64,000 bases of DNA from assembly GCA_018350325.1 (NCBI GenBank), contig JAEVLN010000011.1, positions 2,042,449-2,106,448 of the forward strand, in the 5' to 3' direction. This document shows positions 20,251-31,704 of the stretch, one piece after another; position 1 is the stretch's first letter, and every line of letters begins with the position of its first letter. The DNA is from Globodera rostochiensis. Lineage: Eukaryota > Nematoda > Chromadorea > Rhabditida > Heteroderidae. Position numbers and translations under genes: made by a program. A model generated the notes under the pieces. It worked only from the letters and a program-made list of their open reading frames with translations, was not told the origin of the DNA and did not search any database.

Positions 20251-23200
20251 ATGTTGGATAGGAGGAAGAGGCAGTCGACAGTCGCCTTGATCATCGCCGT
20301 CCTCTCATTATGGCATTGGCATTTGGTTGGCACCCAACAGCAGCAGAAGAGCAAGGAGAAGAAGGAGGAGGAATTGTTGAACAGAATTCCGCCAAACATT
20401 TACAAGTGGATTGAAGAGAATGCCCATATCTGTGAGTGATCAAATTGATTTTGATTTTGTAATCGATCAAGCGATCGGACCAAGTTTCAAATTACTGATC
20501 CGTTTCGACCATGGATTTGTAGAGGTACTCTCTGATCAATTCCATAATTTGATCAGGCGCGACCCGGTGATTATCCGGATTTAATCAGACTCGATCCAAT
20601 CTTGATTCTTCTTCAATTTAAGCATGCCCATTCAATCCTACATAATGTTCTTCTTTCAATATTAGGCACAATTGTGCCGTCCAACGGCGAAACTCTGGTC
20701 AATTTTCTCTCCGAGGAGGAGGGTGGCAAATGCGCGCTCTGTCCCGAGCTTGGCGTTCGGGAGGTGCCCAGCATGGCCTGCGCGGTGGAAGTGTCCCCTA
20801 ATGAGATTGACGTTGGCATCGGATGCCATCCAGGTTTGTGGTCTACGCCCAATGGCATTTTAATCAAAATTTTATGCCATTTTTGTGCCCGAACTTTGCG
20901 TTATGGAAATGAAGACGCGGTATGCCGAATTCTTCTCCACCGGACTCCCCGTTGGAATGCCGCTAGGACCGCCAGGTAAAAATATGGGAAAATTATTTCG
21001 AATTTTTAAATTCTTATAAATTAATCTGATTTGGAATTCAATTTATTTGAAAATGAAACAAAATTTTTCACAGAAAAGCACCATTTCTTTTAGAATTTAT
21101 TTAAATTTTTTTTTCTTTTTAGGCCCTCCGGGCACTGAACGCCGAACACATCCATCGGAAGAGGACATCTTCAAGGCCACTGGGAATCTTTTCACACCCG
21201 ATTCGAGTAACAGTCTATCTGAAAAAACGGAAGAACTCCTTGAAGAGGACGAGGAGGAGGAGGAGCAGGTAAATGAACGGCGGCAGAAAGGCAAGGAGCA
21301 GTCCGGCCAAACTACTATTCTGGAGAGTACCTCGCCAGTGACAACGGCGTCAAGCAGTACAACGACGTCAAGCAGTACAACGACGTCGAGCAGTACAACG
21401 ACGAGTTCAACAACAACAAAAGAAGCAACATCAACAACAACAAGCGAGGTAGATTGTGCCAGAAATTTGAATTATGCGTTGTAGATAGTAATTTAACCTT
21501 TTTTTCAGCCTCCATCTACAACAACATTTATTCGTGCCAATGTGTTCGCAAGGCCAGGGCCCCAGGGTTTGAATTTTTATGGATTTCAAAATTTTAAAAA
21601 ATTTTCTAAGGATTTCCGATTAATTTGACCATGGAGGAATTGCACATGCTGTCGCGGACATCAATGCCCCAAAACCAAAAAGGACTTTTGGCCCCTCCTC
21701 CAACGAAAAGCAAAGCTGGCGAAAAGGAGGAGGAAATTCCAACGGAGGTGAAAAGGTGCCGTAATCGGTGGGATGGAATTTTTGGGATTTATTAAAAGAT
21801 TGGGGGGATTATTTTCTTCTTTTTATTAATTATAATTTAACCTAAATGGCGATAAATAAATGGTAATTAATTTTTAATTTTTCTAATATTTTACACATAA
21901 TTCGTATTAGTGTCAATTATTTGTTACATTTATTAAAAAAGTTTTTTTATTTTACCAAATCTTAATATTTTGCACCTTTGTATTTTTATTTACTTTATTG
22001 GTATTTTGTTATGTTTGTATGCCTTAAAAATTCCATCCATTTATTTTTTTAAATTTTATAATACAAAAATTTTTTGAAGCGAATATTTAAGCCCGGCCAA
22101 CACCGACACAATGTTTATGAAGAAGCGAGGCAAAGGGATGACGGGCAACGAAGTGGAGGAGGGCGAGGAAGAAATGGTGACGGAAACGGCCAGGCCATGT
22201 AAGGATCGGCACCAGGTGAAAGGGGAAAGGAAAATCGCCAATTCCCGACATTTTTGGACCCCCCCCCCCGATCCCGACACCTGACACGCGGCCCTCGAAG
22301 AACCCCCGAAGGTTGGAGGGCATTAGGATTGCCTGACGTCCCGGACCCCCGACATTTTTTGGCATTTGATAAAGAGCCATTTAATTTATCGTTAAATAGT
22401 TATGCTGCTTTTGGGCAATGTCCGGCGAATGCGACTCCAATCCCTTTTGGATGCGCACAAAGTGTCCGATGACTTGTGGCACTTGCGGATGCAAAGGTAT
22501 GAGGTGAAATATCTTTTTGGATCTGATCAGCGGGAGCTCCTTGTTGCCATCAGTCATCTTTTTGATCAGACGTGATCGCGGCTTTAGATCACTGTCCGAT
22601 CATTGATAAAAGAAGTAAATAAAAATCGTTTAAATAAAGTTCGCAACGCGGACAAATGTCGCTCGGTGGGTGTGAAGTGCTTGTCGACCAAACCCACTAC
22701 ACCAACGCCACCATCAACGACTACAACAACCACAACTCCGTCGACCACGACAACATTGGCGACGACGACTTCTGCTGCGACAACGCCAACTCCGCCTGCG
22801 ACAGCGTCCAGGCGACGACCCCGTCCGACGGTGGCCAATCAAATGCCGGGCCATCGGCCGCAACGTCCGTGGCAACGCAGTCGCATCTCAACAACGGCAA
22901 CCAGCACAACGGGCACAACGACGGTGGAGCCCAAGGTTTTTGGATCGGAATTAGTCGATCATATTGAGAATGTGCTTTGGCTCACCCTCCTCTCCGAGCT
23001 GTGCAAAGCGTATTTGATCCGTCGGCCTCTTCTGCTTTTGAATTTGCTGTTTTTTTTGTTTAAATGTTTTAATTTTTGTACCAATTTTGAGGATGATGAA
23101 GGTGAAGTGTCCCTAGACATGTCCGATTTGGTTACGATTGGGGAAAGTGATGATGTCAGTGGGGTATCTGATGACGATGAAGCGAAGTTGAAGCTGGTGT

Positions 23201-25107
23201 CCGGCCACTCCGGAAAGCGCGTGCCGGAAGAGCGCATCGATGCTGAGTCTCGGGGCCCCGTAACGCATCAGACATGGCTTCTGAGCGCGGTTGGGCCCGG
23301 CTACGATGAGACGGCGGAAGACGACGGCCCTTCTGAACAGCCAATGGTTGTTGTTGTTGTTGGTCCATTTTTAGTTTATTTTTGTTGCTTTTCTTATAAA
23401 TAATTAAATTTATTTTGTGTTTTAATTTATTTTTTTGTAATTAATTTAATTTGTTCTTTTGTAAAAATTTTATTTGTTTCTTTTGTGTTTTATTAAATAT
23501 TTTTTAATTTTATTGAATTTTATTTATTTATATTTATTATAATACCCATTTTAAACCTTCAAAATTGGCTTCCTCCAATCCCAGGTCCAGAGAGTTTTAT
23601 AAAAAAAAATCGGTCTTAATTACCGTATCTGAATGATATAAAATTTTTAATGTCAGATTTTGAACACAAGCACCGCTGTGCCAACGACCACTGCCACGGA
23701 CACGGACACTTGCTTTAACTACCACAAATTGTGCGACTTTTGGGCCAAAATGGGCGAATGTTTGGTACGTATTTTCCCTTATCTTTAATAAATGGATGAT
23801 ACGAGAGTTAAAAGTTCTTTAATCTACATAATTAATCGGCAAATTGTTACGACGATTAATTAAACAAACCGCTTTATATCATCATCAATGTATGGACCCC
23901 GACCTTCTGAAGTACTGGTGTTTGAAATTTTTGAATTTTTTGGGCGTAAATCCATTAACCGACGACGGAAGCCTCTGCGGGCCTCGGGAACCAGATAATC
24001 GAGTCAATCTCTGTCCATAATTTAATCTTAAAAATTTATCCAAGCACCCCGCCCCCCCCCCCCAACAGAATAATCCATTTTGGATGCGGCCACACTGCCA
24101 ATTGTCGTGTAAATCTTGCGGCGAAACATTGGGCGACATTTCCACGCCACCGCCGCGGTCCGGTGAGCAAATATTTTTTGTTTATTTAATTTTTTTTTAT
24201 TTCAATTTTTAAGTTGCAAATTATGCATTTTATTCATTTTAATATCAATTTTTTTAATATCAATTTTTAAGTGCAAATTATGCATTTTATTCATTTTAAT
24301 ATCAATTTTTAAGTGCAAATTATGCATTTTAATATCATTTTTTAAGTGCAAATTATGCATTTTATTTATTTTAATATCAATTTTTAAGTTAATTATGCAT
24401 TTTAATATCAATTTTTAAGTTAATTATGCATTTTAATATCAATTTTTAAGTGCAAATTATGCATTTTATTCATTTTAATATCAATTTTTAAGTGCAAATT
24501 ATGCATTTTAATATCATTTTTTAAGTGCAAATTATGCATTTTATTTATTTTAATACCAATTTTTAAGTGCAAATTATGCATTTTAATATCAATTTTTAAG
24601 TGCAAATTATGCATTTTATTTATTTTAATACCAATTTTTAAGTGCAAATTATGCATTTTATTTATTTTAATATCAATTTTTAAGTTAATTATGCATTTTA
24701 ATATCAATTTTTAAGTTAATTATGCATTTTAATATCAATTTTTAAGTGCAAATTATGCATTTTATTTATTTTAATATCAATTTTTAAGTGCAAATTATGC
24801 ATTTTAATATCAATTTTTAAGTGCAAATTATGCATTTTATTTATTTTAATACCAATTTTTAAGTGCAAATTATGCTTTTAAAATCAATTTTTAAGTGCAA
24901 ATTATGCATTTTAATATCAATTTTTAAGTGCAAATTATGCATTTTAATATCAATTTTTAAGTGCAAATTATGCATTTTAATATCAATTTTTAAGGAGGGT
25001 GTAACAACGAGCACATTTTGTGCCCATTTTGGGCTTTTATCGGCGAATGCGCGCGCAACCCGCGCTGGATGAGTCTTAACTGTCGCGCAAGTTGCGAACT
25101 CTGCTGA
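20251..25107 (+). CDS. Secreted multi-ShKT domain protein with Thr-rich linkers
   Basis: A multi-exon gene. Exon 1 (20251-20431) encodes a signal anchor or peptide (VALIIAVLSLWHWHLV) and a Lys/Glu stretch. Exon 2 begins at 20666 (CALCPELG, VGIGCHPG). Then 21123-21448 is acidic and Thr/Ser-rich (mucin-like), and 21509-21566 follows. ShKT domain 1 spans about 22096-22216 and 22400-22496 (CKDRHQ joined to LCCFWAMSGECDSNPFWM, ending CPMTCGTC). The Thr/Pro linker is 22640-22935. ShKT 2 is 23657-23764 plus 24069-24162 (CFNYHKLCDFWAKMGEC, then NNPFWM, CQLSCKSC). ShKT 3 is the last exon 24995-25107 (LCPFWAFIGEC, NPRWM, CRASCELC, stop). All three have the C-x6-C-x2-WAxxGEC-x2-NPxWM pattern, usual for nematode ShKT domains in secreted or cuticle proteins. 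Exons at 20834-20978, 21600-21760 and 22940-23400 are not resolved. Confidence 0.72.
24195..24994. repeat. Intronic AT-rich minisatellite
   Basis: About 800 bases made of units containing TTTTAATATCAATTTTTAAG followed by TGCAAATTATGCA. Two main lengths (about 33 and about 45 bases) depend on a TTTATTTATTTTAATA insert. It fills the last intron of the ShKT gene, and the last unit runs directly into the final exon. Confidence 0.93.
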
Positions 25108-27184
25108 TCGTTTTTTGTCCATCAGTCGACGACATTTGGCCAAAAAATTGAAATTACGCCAAATTTTCGATAATCAATGATGTGTTTAATGCTTTAATGA
25201 TGTGATATGACAAATTTTATAACTGAATTTGATTTAAAATTAAATTAATTTCTTTAAAAATTTTATAAATTCTAAAAAAGAAAAGAAATTTCGAAAAATT
25301 AAGAGTTATTAAAAAATTTAAATTTTTAACTTTAAAAATTGTATTGACCTGAACTGTTTGCTCGCTTTTTGCCTTTTCCGTCTTTTTTGATACTTTCCGC
25401 CCAAAGTGATCGCTTTCTTTGTCTTTCCCCCCCCCCCGCGCATTGCCTAGTAACTCTTCCCCATTAATCATCCAAATATTTGCATATATCCGCCCGCCCG
25501 CCCGCCCGCCCTTTGACTTTGAGCCAACAAATTTATTTTTATCGATAAATTGCTGATTAATTAATTATTGTAATTAGCGGAATTGAGTTTAGGGATGATG
25601 TTCGAAAGACCGGTATCCAGTCTGGAGTTGAGAAAAACCCATTTTCATAAAAATTTTAAATAATCCTGTCAAACTTGTTTTGTTTCGTGCTGTACAAAGG
25701 TTTTGTTGATTTAGAACTAAATTAATGGGCTAAAACGTTCAAATTTATTGTGATTTGCCATTAAATTTTACTGAATAACTTACCATATTTATGTGAGGAG
25801 TTGACGCGTTTTTGGATGAGAAAACATGCCAAATTCGGTTAGGTTTGGGTTAAATAAACAATGCGATGCTGGGTGAATGAATGAATGAGTTTTGCATGGC
25901 CATTTGAGACTTCAGACCAAAGTCAAAGAAAGGACAAATCCGCCCATTGTTTGCATGGGAATGATTAAAAATGGCACTTTTGCTTTTCAACAATTTTTCT
26001 TTTTAATTAAAAATGTATAAACGTTTATGACCGGTAAAATTTTTCAAATCCCAAATTTGGCTCGATTTAAACCCGAAGCCGAAGCTCTTTCTTTGTTAGT
26101 GCAGCTTCAAAAATTGTGTATTATATCCGAATACTGTAAAAAACAAAGCGTATTTATTATATTAAAAATTATGTATCGATCACTGCTTTGATTTCTCCTA
26201 TGTACAGTGATTATTTTATAACAGGGCTTAATCCGATTTTCTTGCTTGATTAAGCAGATCGCTCGGCTTATAACGCCTTCGATCCCGCGCTTCACTTACT
26301 AAAGAAGATCCCCCCCCCCCAAATGTCACTTCTTAAAATACCCCCCCCCCCTTTTCCACTTATTTCCACCGACCGACGATTATTTGAGCTTTCCAACGGC
26401 GAAACTTTTGGGGGGTAGGGGGAGGGACTGTCAAACGGTGGCCTATCCCATCCACTCGACGGAACACACTCCGCTCGAGAGTCTTGAGGATGGTGAAGCC
26501 GCGCAGTTCTTTCTCCGCCCTCCCCCCCCGGCCATTGTTTGTCGTCCTCTCGACAGCAGCGAATTGGTCGGCGGGCGGGCGGGTGTGGTGGCCCATCTTC
26601 TTCTTCTTCTTCGTCGTCATTTTCGGTGAGTGACTCTCCTGCACCAAAGTTTGTGATACTACCGTATTGTGTGGCCGGTGGGGGGGGGGGGGGGGAATGG
26701 AAAAATGTGAAGAAATTGGGTGCGGGTGGGTGGGTCGGTAGGGACCCACAAAATGGAGGCGGACACGGCGATTTTCTCGCGCAATTCACTCTTTCACATC
26801 CGTCCTCATCCTTTTTCAGCTTTATTTACACTTTGGTGTCGGAAACAAAACGAATTTAAACATTACGTCATCTTCGATTTTGACTGATCTTCCCCGCTCG
26901 CCTCTCGGAACTGATCAGATTTTCGATCACCTTTTTCTCGGGCCTTTTTTTGCTTCTCCTCCCGTTCAATACCCGGCTTCATTATCGTTCTCGAGGTCTT
27001 GAGGAGTAGTCTCGTCCACTCCGGTTGAAGTATTTTAAGGTGAGTGCACCTTTTGTGAAGGGGTCTTATAGCCGCCATGAATAGATGGAATCCATCCGCC
27101 CTTAGACTCTTGAATTAATCACTCAAGACTCAAGTGCCAACTCTTCACCCCCGGAGGGGCTCATCAGCCGGACGACGACTGGGG
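25108..27184. other. Intergenic spacer
   Basis: AT-rich, with a (CCCG)n stretch at about 25490-25510, poly(C) runs near 25430, 26311 and 26341, and a TCTTC repeat near 26600. A 71-codon minus-strand ORF ending at 26863 (Lys/Glu-rich) is not convincing. The last few hundred bases should hold the homeobox gene promoter, but no clear TATA box is seen. Confidence 0.4.
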
Positions 27185-29910
27185 ATGTTCAACCCGCCGC
27201 CCGTTGACGTCCAGTCCTTCGCTTCCGCGGTGGCTGCCGCCGCAGCGGGAGCCTCTTCTTCATCATCTTCCGCTTCATCATCATCCGCGCCCACTTCCTA
27301 CTCAATTTCCTCAACTTCAATATTCCACCATTCAAGTGCCGCCGCCGGCACCGCTGCCTCTTGTGCCCCCCAGCGCCACCACTTTGGGGCCGACGATGGG
27401 GCGCCGCCTTTCAACTCAAAAGCGCAGCACTTCTCAACCTCCGCATTCGGCGATGCATCTTCATCATCCGATGGAGCAGTACAACAGGGCACAATAGCAG
27501 CAGGGCGAAGGTGATCGTTGTTGATGAGTAGAGCCCGGTGTTAGGTTCGAGAACATCCGGTTGATAATCTCGACAAATATCGTCTCCATCCCGAGGAACC
27601 GGTATCCGGGTATTTGAAGGAATTTTTAATTCTTGAACAAGTTCATCAAAGTATCCGCCGGGTATCTGGGTGGTTAACCAGGTGTTATAGAACTAACCTG
27701 GATTCGGGAATACGGGTGAACGAATGATATTATCCGGTTTGGCCCGCCCTACTTTAAAATTAGTTTACATCAGTCCTTCCAACAACTAAATAATGATCTG
27801 CTTGCTGTTTAGCTCGTTCAAAAATGGCCAACAGCTGAAGGTCGAATCATCGCCCGAAGGCTTTTCATCTATTAGCAGTCAGCAACAAAATGCTGCAGGC
27901 GCAATTTATTCGTCCTATAATTTGTCCAACAACTTTTTTGGCCCTGTGGCAGCAGCACCGCAGCTAAGCAGCAGCTGTTCCTTACCTTCTGAACAGTTTT
28001 TCTTTAACAGTAAGTGAGTTAATGAACTGATCGGGTTTTCGGATTTAAAATTCGGAGGTTCCGAATTTGGCTATGATTTTGTGCATATTTGCTCATCCGC
28101 GTATTCTCAGTGAACAATGCGTTCAATATATTTGATTAAATATATTTTTATTTTATTAATATTGTTTTCCGTTTTAAAATGTTTTATATTTTACATTAAT
28201 ATTTTATTTTTTTCTACTTATGCAAGCAAGTTTTTTGCAGATTGTCCCACCCAACCGTTGCAGTTTGATCACGCTTCGTCCACCATCGTCCCCCCGGCGT
28301 CCTATTCCATCGGCCAACACCAGCAAATGCTGATGGGCAACGCGTACGGCACCGCCAATGCCATCGCGGCCGTCCCAACTGCGGCTGCGCACCATCAACA
28401 TTACTTCTACCAGCCGACTGCGTCTGCCTTCCAGTATTTTTATCCGGGAATGTTGCCTCGTTACGGACTGTTTCAGCCGGCAAATGGTGGAGGGCACGGA
28501 GGATTTTCTGGTATTTTTTACAATTTTTTGGTTATTTTTTTAGAAAATAACTGATTGTGGCAATTTGATTCAGTGGAAATTTTCTGATATTTTATTATGT
28601 AACGGTTCTTTCGAGTCAGCAATATTTTAAATTTTTAGATAACGCAAATTTGTTGGACGAGGACAACCGACTTCCGTTGTTGAACACAGCCGAAAGTGAA
28701 AATTGTGGTGGAAAGTCAAATCAAAAAAGTCAAAAGCATCAAAAGTTAGCCAAAAAGCTCAACGGGGTAGCAGAAGTGCCATTGAATGTCGGGAGCACAA
28801 ATATGACGACGACGGCACATTCGCTACTGGACAGAGCCATCAAAATGGAAGGGTCCGATCGGAAGAAGAAACGCAAGCGGCGCGTCCTTTTGTGAGTCTT
28901 CAGAAATCATGCATTTAAAAAAGATATAAAATCCAAATTCAATTTTAAACGAAAACATTCCATTTAAAATTGTCACAGTTCAAAAGCCCAAACGTTCGCA
29001 TTGGAAGCAAGCTTCAGCAAACAGCGATATTTATCTGCAGCGGAGCGCGAAAAATTGGCACAAGAAATTCAATTGGCACCAACGCAAGTGAAAATATGGT
29101 AGGGAATTTGTTTAAAAATGCACGTTTTTTAAAAATTTGTACATTCCTTTAAATGGCTTAAGAAGTTTTTGAAATAAAAAACATATTCTGAAAAGAGTTG
29201 TGCTCTACGTCTGAATATTAATGTAATTTTGATCCAACAAATCATTTCAATAAATCTTTACCAATTATTTTAGGTTCCAAAACCATCGATACAAAGCAAA
29301 GAAATGTCCCAGCACCAGCGCTAGTCCGACCGACCATTATTCTCATCAGCAGTTGCAGCCAAACGGAAAGAAATTTGCCGATTTGTCGATGAGCAAATTG
29401 TTGCAGCAGCCGCAAATGTCGGCGGCGGCCTCCGCCACGTTGGCATTGGCAGGTGGGCACCAAAACGATGTTTTGGGAGAAACTATTTATTTTTATAATT
29501 TAAATCCAAAATGGCAACATTCTCTAAAATCTCGGGAATATTCTACGTGTTCTCGAGTTCAGATATCGTTTTTTCAAATTTTTCGATTGCTCCAATGCCT
29601 TTTCCTTACTATTAGTTAACAAATTCATTCTCTACCAGGTGCTGATCAGCAACTTCAGCAAATTGCCATGGGCACAACGGCACAACAGCAGCTGCAGCCT
29701 CAAAGCCGGACGACGACAATTCCGGCGGCACTTTATTCGCCGATGACCGCTGCCGCAACTTTAGTGGGCCACGCGCCGTCGATGGGCGTTGGAAGTTGCA
29801 GCAACAGCAGCATCAATTCGTCATCAATGCCGTCGTCGATGTTGTCCCTTCCATTCCCGGCAAATTTCCCGTCCGTTTATTATGGTGGCGCCCCAATGTG
29901 GGGCACTTGA
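27185..29910 (+). CDS. NK-2 class homeodomain transcription factor
   Basis: Seven exons with consistent phases: 27185-27510, 27813-28009, 28241-28510, 28639-28891, 28979-29098, 29274-29452 and 29639-29910. Total 538 residues. The N-terminal half is Ser/Ala/Gln-rich and disordered. The homeodomain starts at [10 protein letters not shown] at the end of exon 4, continues [20 protein letters not shown] and ends [18 protein letters not shown] across exons 5 and 6. Tyr at homeodomain position 54 (QNHRYK) is the hallmark of NK-2 proteins, which bind CAAGTG-type sites. The C-terminal part is Gln/Ser/Ala-rich. C. elegans members are ceh-22, ceh-24, ceh-27 and ceh-28; ceh-22 (pharyngeal muscle) seems closest in wording, but I cannot assign orthology by eye. 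I see no TN or NK2-SD motif. Confidence 0.93.
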
Positions 29911-30226
29911 ATTGTGATGGGCATATTATGAGAAATTGGATGACCATTTTATGGGCCAAAGTCTTTTAAACAATTAAAAAATTCACAATTTTAAGTGCTC
30001 CTTCCATTCCCACAGCCAATTTAGTGATTATTGCCCATAAAATTTTTCTTGATAAATTTGCATGTTCTTATTGATGAGCTAATTTATTTGTTGAAAAACT
30101 TTTAATATTTTGAAGGATTTTCAGGTCTTGTTTGGCTTTAAAAACAAATATTTCTCTTTTTTTATTAAGACATGAAAACTAAAATAGTTTAAAAATCAAA
30201 ATAGCGCGTAGAACAGGGAGGGTCGG
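29911..30226. other. Intergenic, 3' of the homeobox gene
   Basis: AT-rich region likely to hold the homeobox 3' UTR. Nothing else is seen. Confidence 0.4.
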
Positions 30227-30439
30227 CTAAAGAGCAAAAAAAAAAATCCGCCAGAAGCTCTTCAACAGTGCCAAAATGTTCTCCTTGTACGTCTCGCCAA
30301 GCTTGTTTTTTGCCAAGATAATTGTGTAGGAAGCTTCTTCCAACGTGTGTACTTCCGCGCCTTCCACGTCTTCAACCGTGGCCGGAAAATGCGACACCAA
30401 AGTGCTGTAAAAATCGACAATCGCAGTCACTTCACTCAT
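30227..30439 (-). CDS. Hypothetical 70-aa protein
   Basis: A single-exon minus-strand ORF starting MSEVTAIVDFYSTLVSHFPA, with EGAEVHTLEEASYTIILAKN in the middle and a hydrophobic C-terminus. The regular alternation of acidic and hydrophobic residues looks like a small helical protein. The frame is open upstream to 30520, but the ATG at 30439 begins the well-formed part. The family is not recognised; it could also be the last exon of a longer gene. Confidence 0.4.
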   Translation of the reverse strand: MSEVTAIVDFYSTLVSHFPATVEDVEGAEVHTLEEASYTIILAKNKLGETYKENILALLKSFWRIFFFAL

Positions 30440-31704
30440 TGGGGAGGAATGTTTTTGAACCAATAAATGAGAGAGAGCCAGACGGCGAGAGAGAAAATAA
30501 ATGGGAAACTCGCACCCCATCTAACAATTATTATAAAGGCAGGCAAAAATTCGAAGAGAAATAGAACTAATCGGCCACCAATGAGGTACATAAGCTGCCT
30601 TTAAGGTTGCAACAATTTTTGGAATTGTCTGATCGGACTTTAAAAAAGTGGATGGATATCCAAATTTGGCAACACATTTTTGTATTGTCAAAATGTTGAA
30701 ATTTTTAATTGGCGTTCAATTTCCAAACTTTCGAGCCTTACCTTTTATTCGATTTGTGCGTTTTAGGCAAAATGAAAACAAAATTATAAATCTTGCCCCA
30801 TAAATTTTAGTCATAATTTCCCAATTCACACATCATTATAATTTTGAAACAATTTTTTAATGGTCAAAACGAAGTGCGCCTTGCGAACGAAGAAAAATAT
30901 TTTTACCATTTTGTCATGTTCTCAATTTTTAGTCCCTTTCATTTTAAAAATAAATGCAATGCATTGTATTTATTTTAATACTAAATTTCATAAATTTGAA
31001 TAGACCAAAACAATGAATAAAAATGCATCTCTAAAAACGCAGAAGATAAGGGCTGGGGATTAGTTTATTATTTTGTGTTTAAAATTCACTCATCAAATGT
31101 TCGGTCGGGTCGTATAGGCATTGCGTGATCAACTAATTACAGCCACATTTATCGAATATTTATTTTTAGCTAATGATCAGAAATTGGGAATGCAAAAGAA
31201 GCTGCATTTAAATATGCAAAAAATGCCAAATATGAAAATAAATCATGGAAAAAAGTGAATTACGGTGAGAGAAATTTGGTGAGTTTAAATTAGAAACAGA
31301 GAAATTCGCCTTAGGGGAAATTGGACGAATTCCATGAGACAAAAGCAGCGAAAAATGATGGGAATTGAATCAACAAACGTTACAACACAAAGTCAGAAAA
31401 CAAAACATGTGCGTTCTACAGGACAAAAATAAATAAAGTCTTGAGGCATCTCAGGGCACCAGAGCTGTGCAAAGACAAAGTTTGAAGCCGAAGTCGGATT
31501 AAAAAAAACAAAATATACTTTAAAGATTTTGTTGCTTTGAAGAATTAAAATTAAACAAAAAATTCTTTCAGCTAATCCTATTAAGGCAACAGTCCTGGCA
31601 CAAAGTAGCGCATTAAGGTTGCCAATAAATGGCAAAATGTTTGTCAAATAGGCAAATCCTTTCGTTATGGGATATGTGCGTGGATTAATTGGATGGCATT
31701 TTCT
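30440..31704. other. Intergenic spacer
   Basis: AT-rich, with no supportable coding region. It probably includes the 3' UTR of the PI3K gene at its right end. Confidence 0.4.

Noticed and set aside
26292..26859. Several 80-165 codon frames on both strands
   Set aside because: Pro/Ser/Gly-rich translations of poly(C), TTC and GGC tracts, with overlapping frames open on both strands. No domain or splice support.
26863..27078. 71-codon minus-strand ORF, Lys/Glu-rich end
   Set aside because: No recognisable domain, and the Lys/Glu composition is easily produced by A/G-rich antisense of this C/T-rich region.
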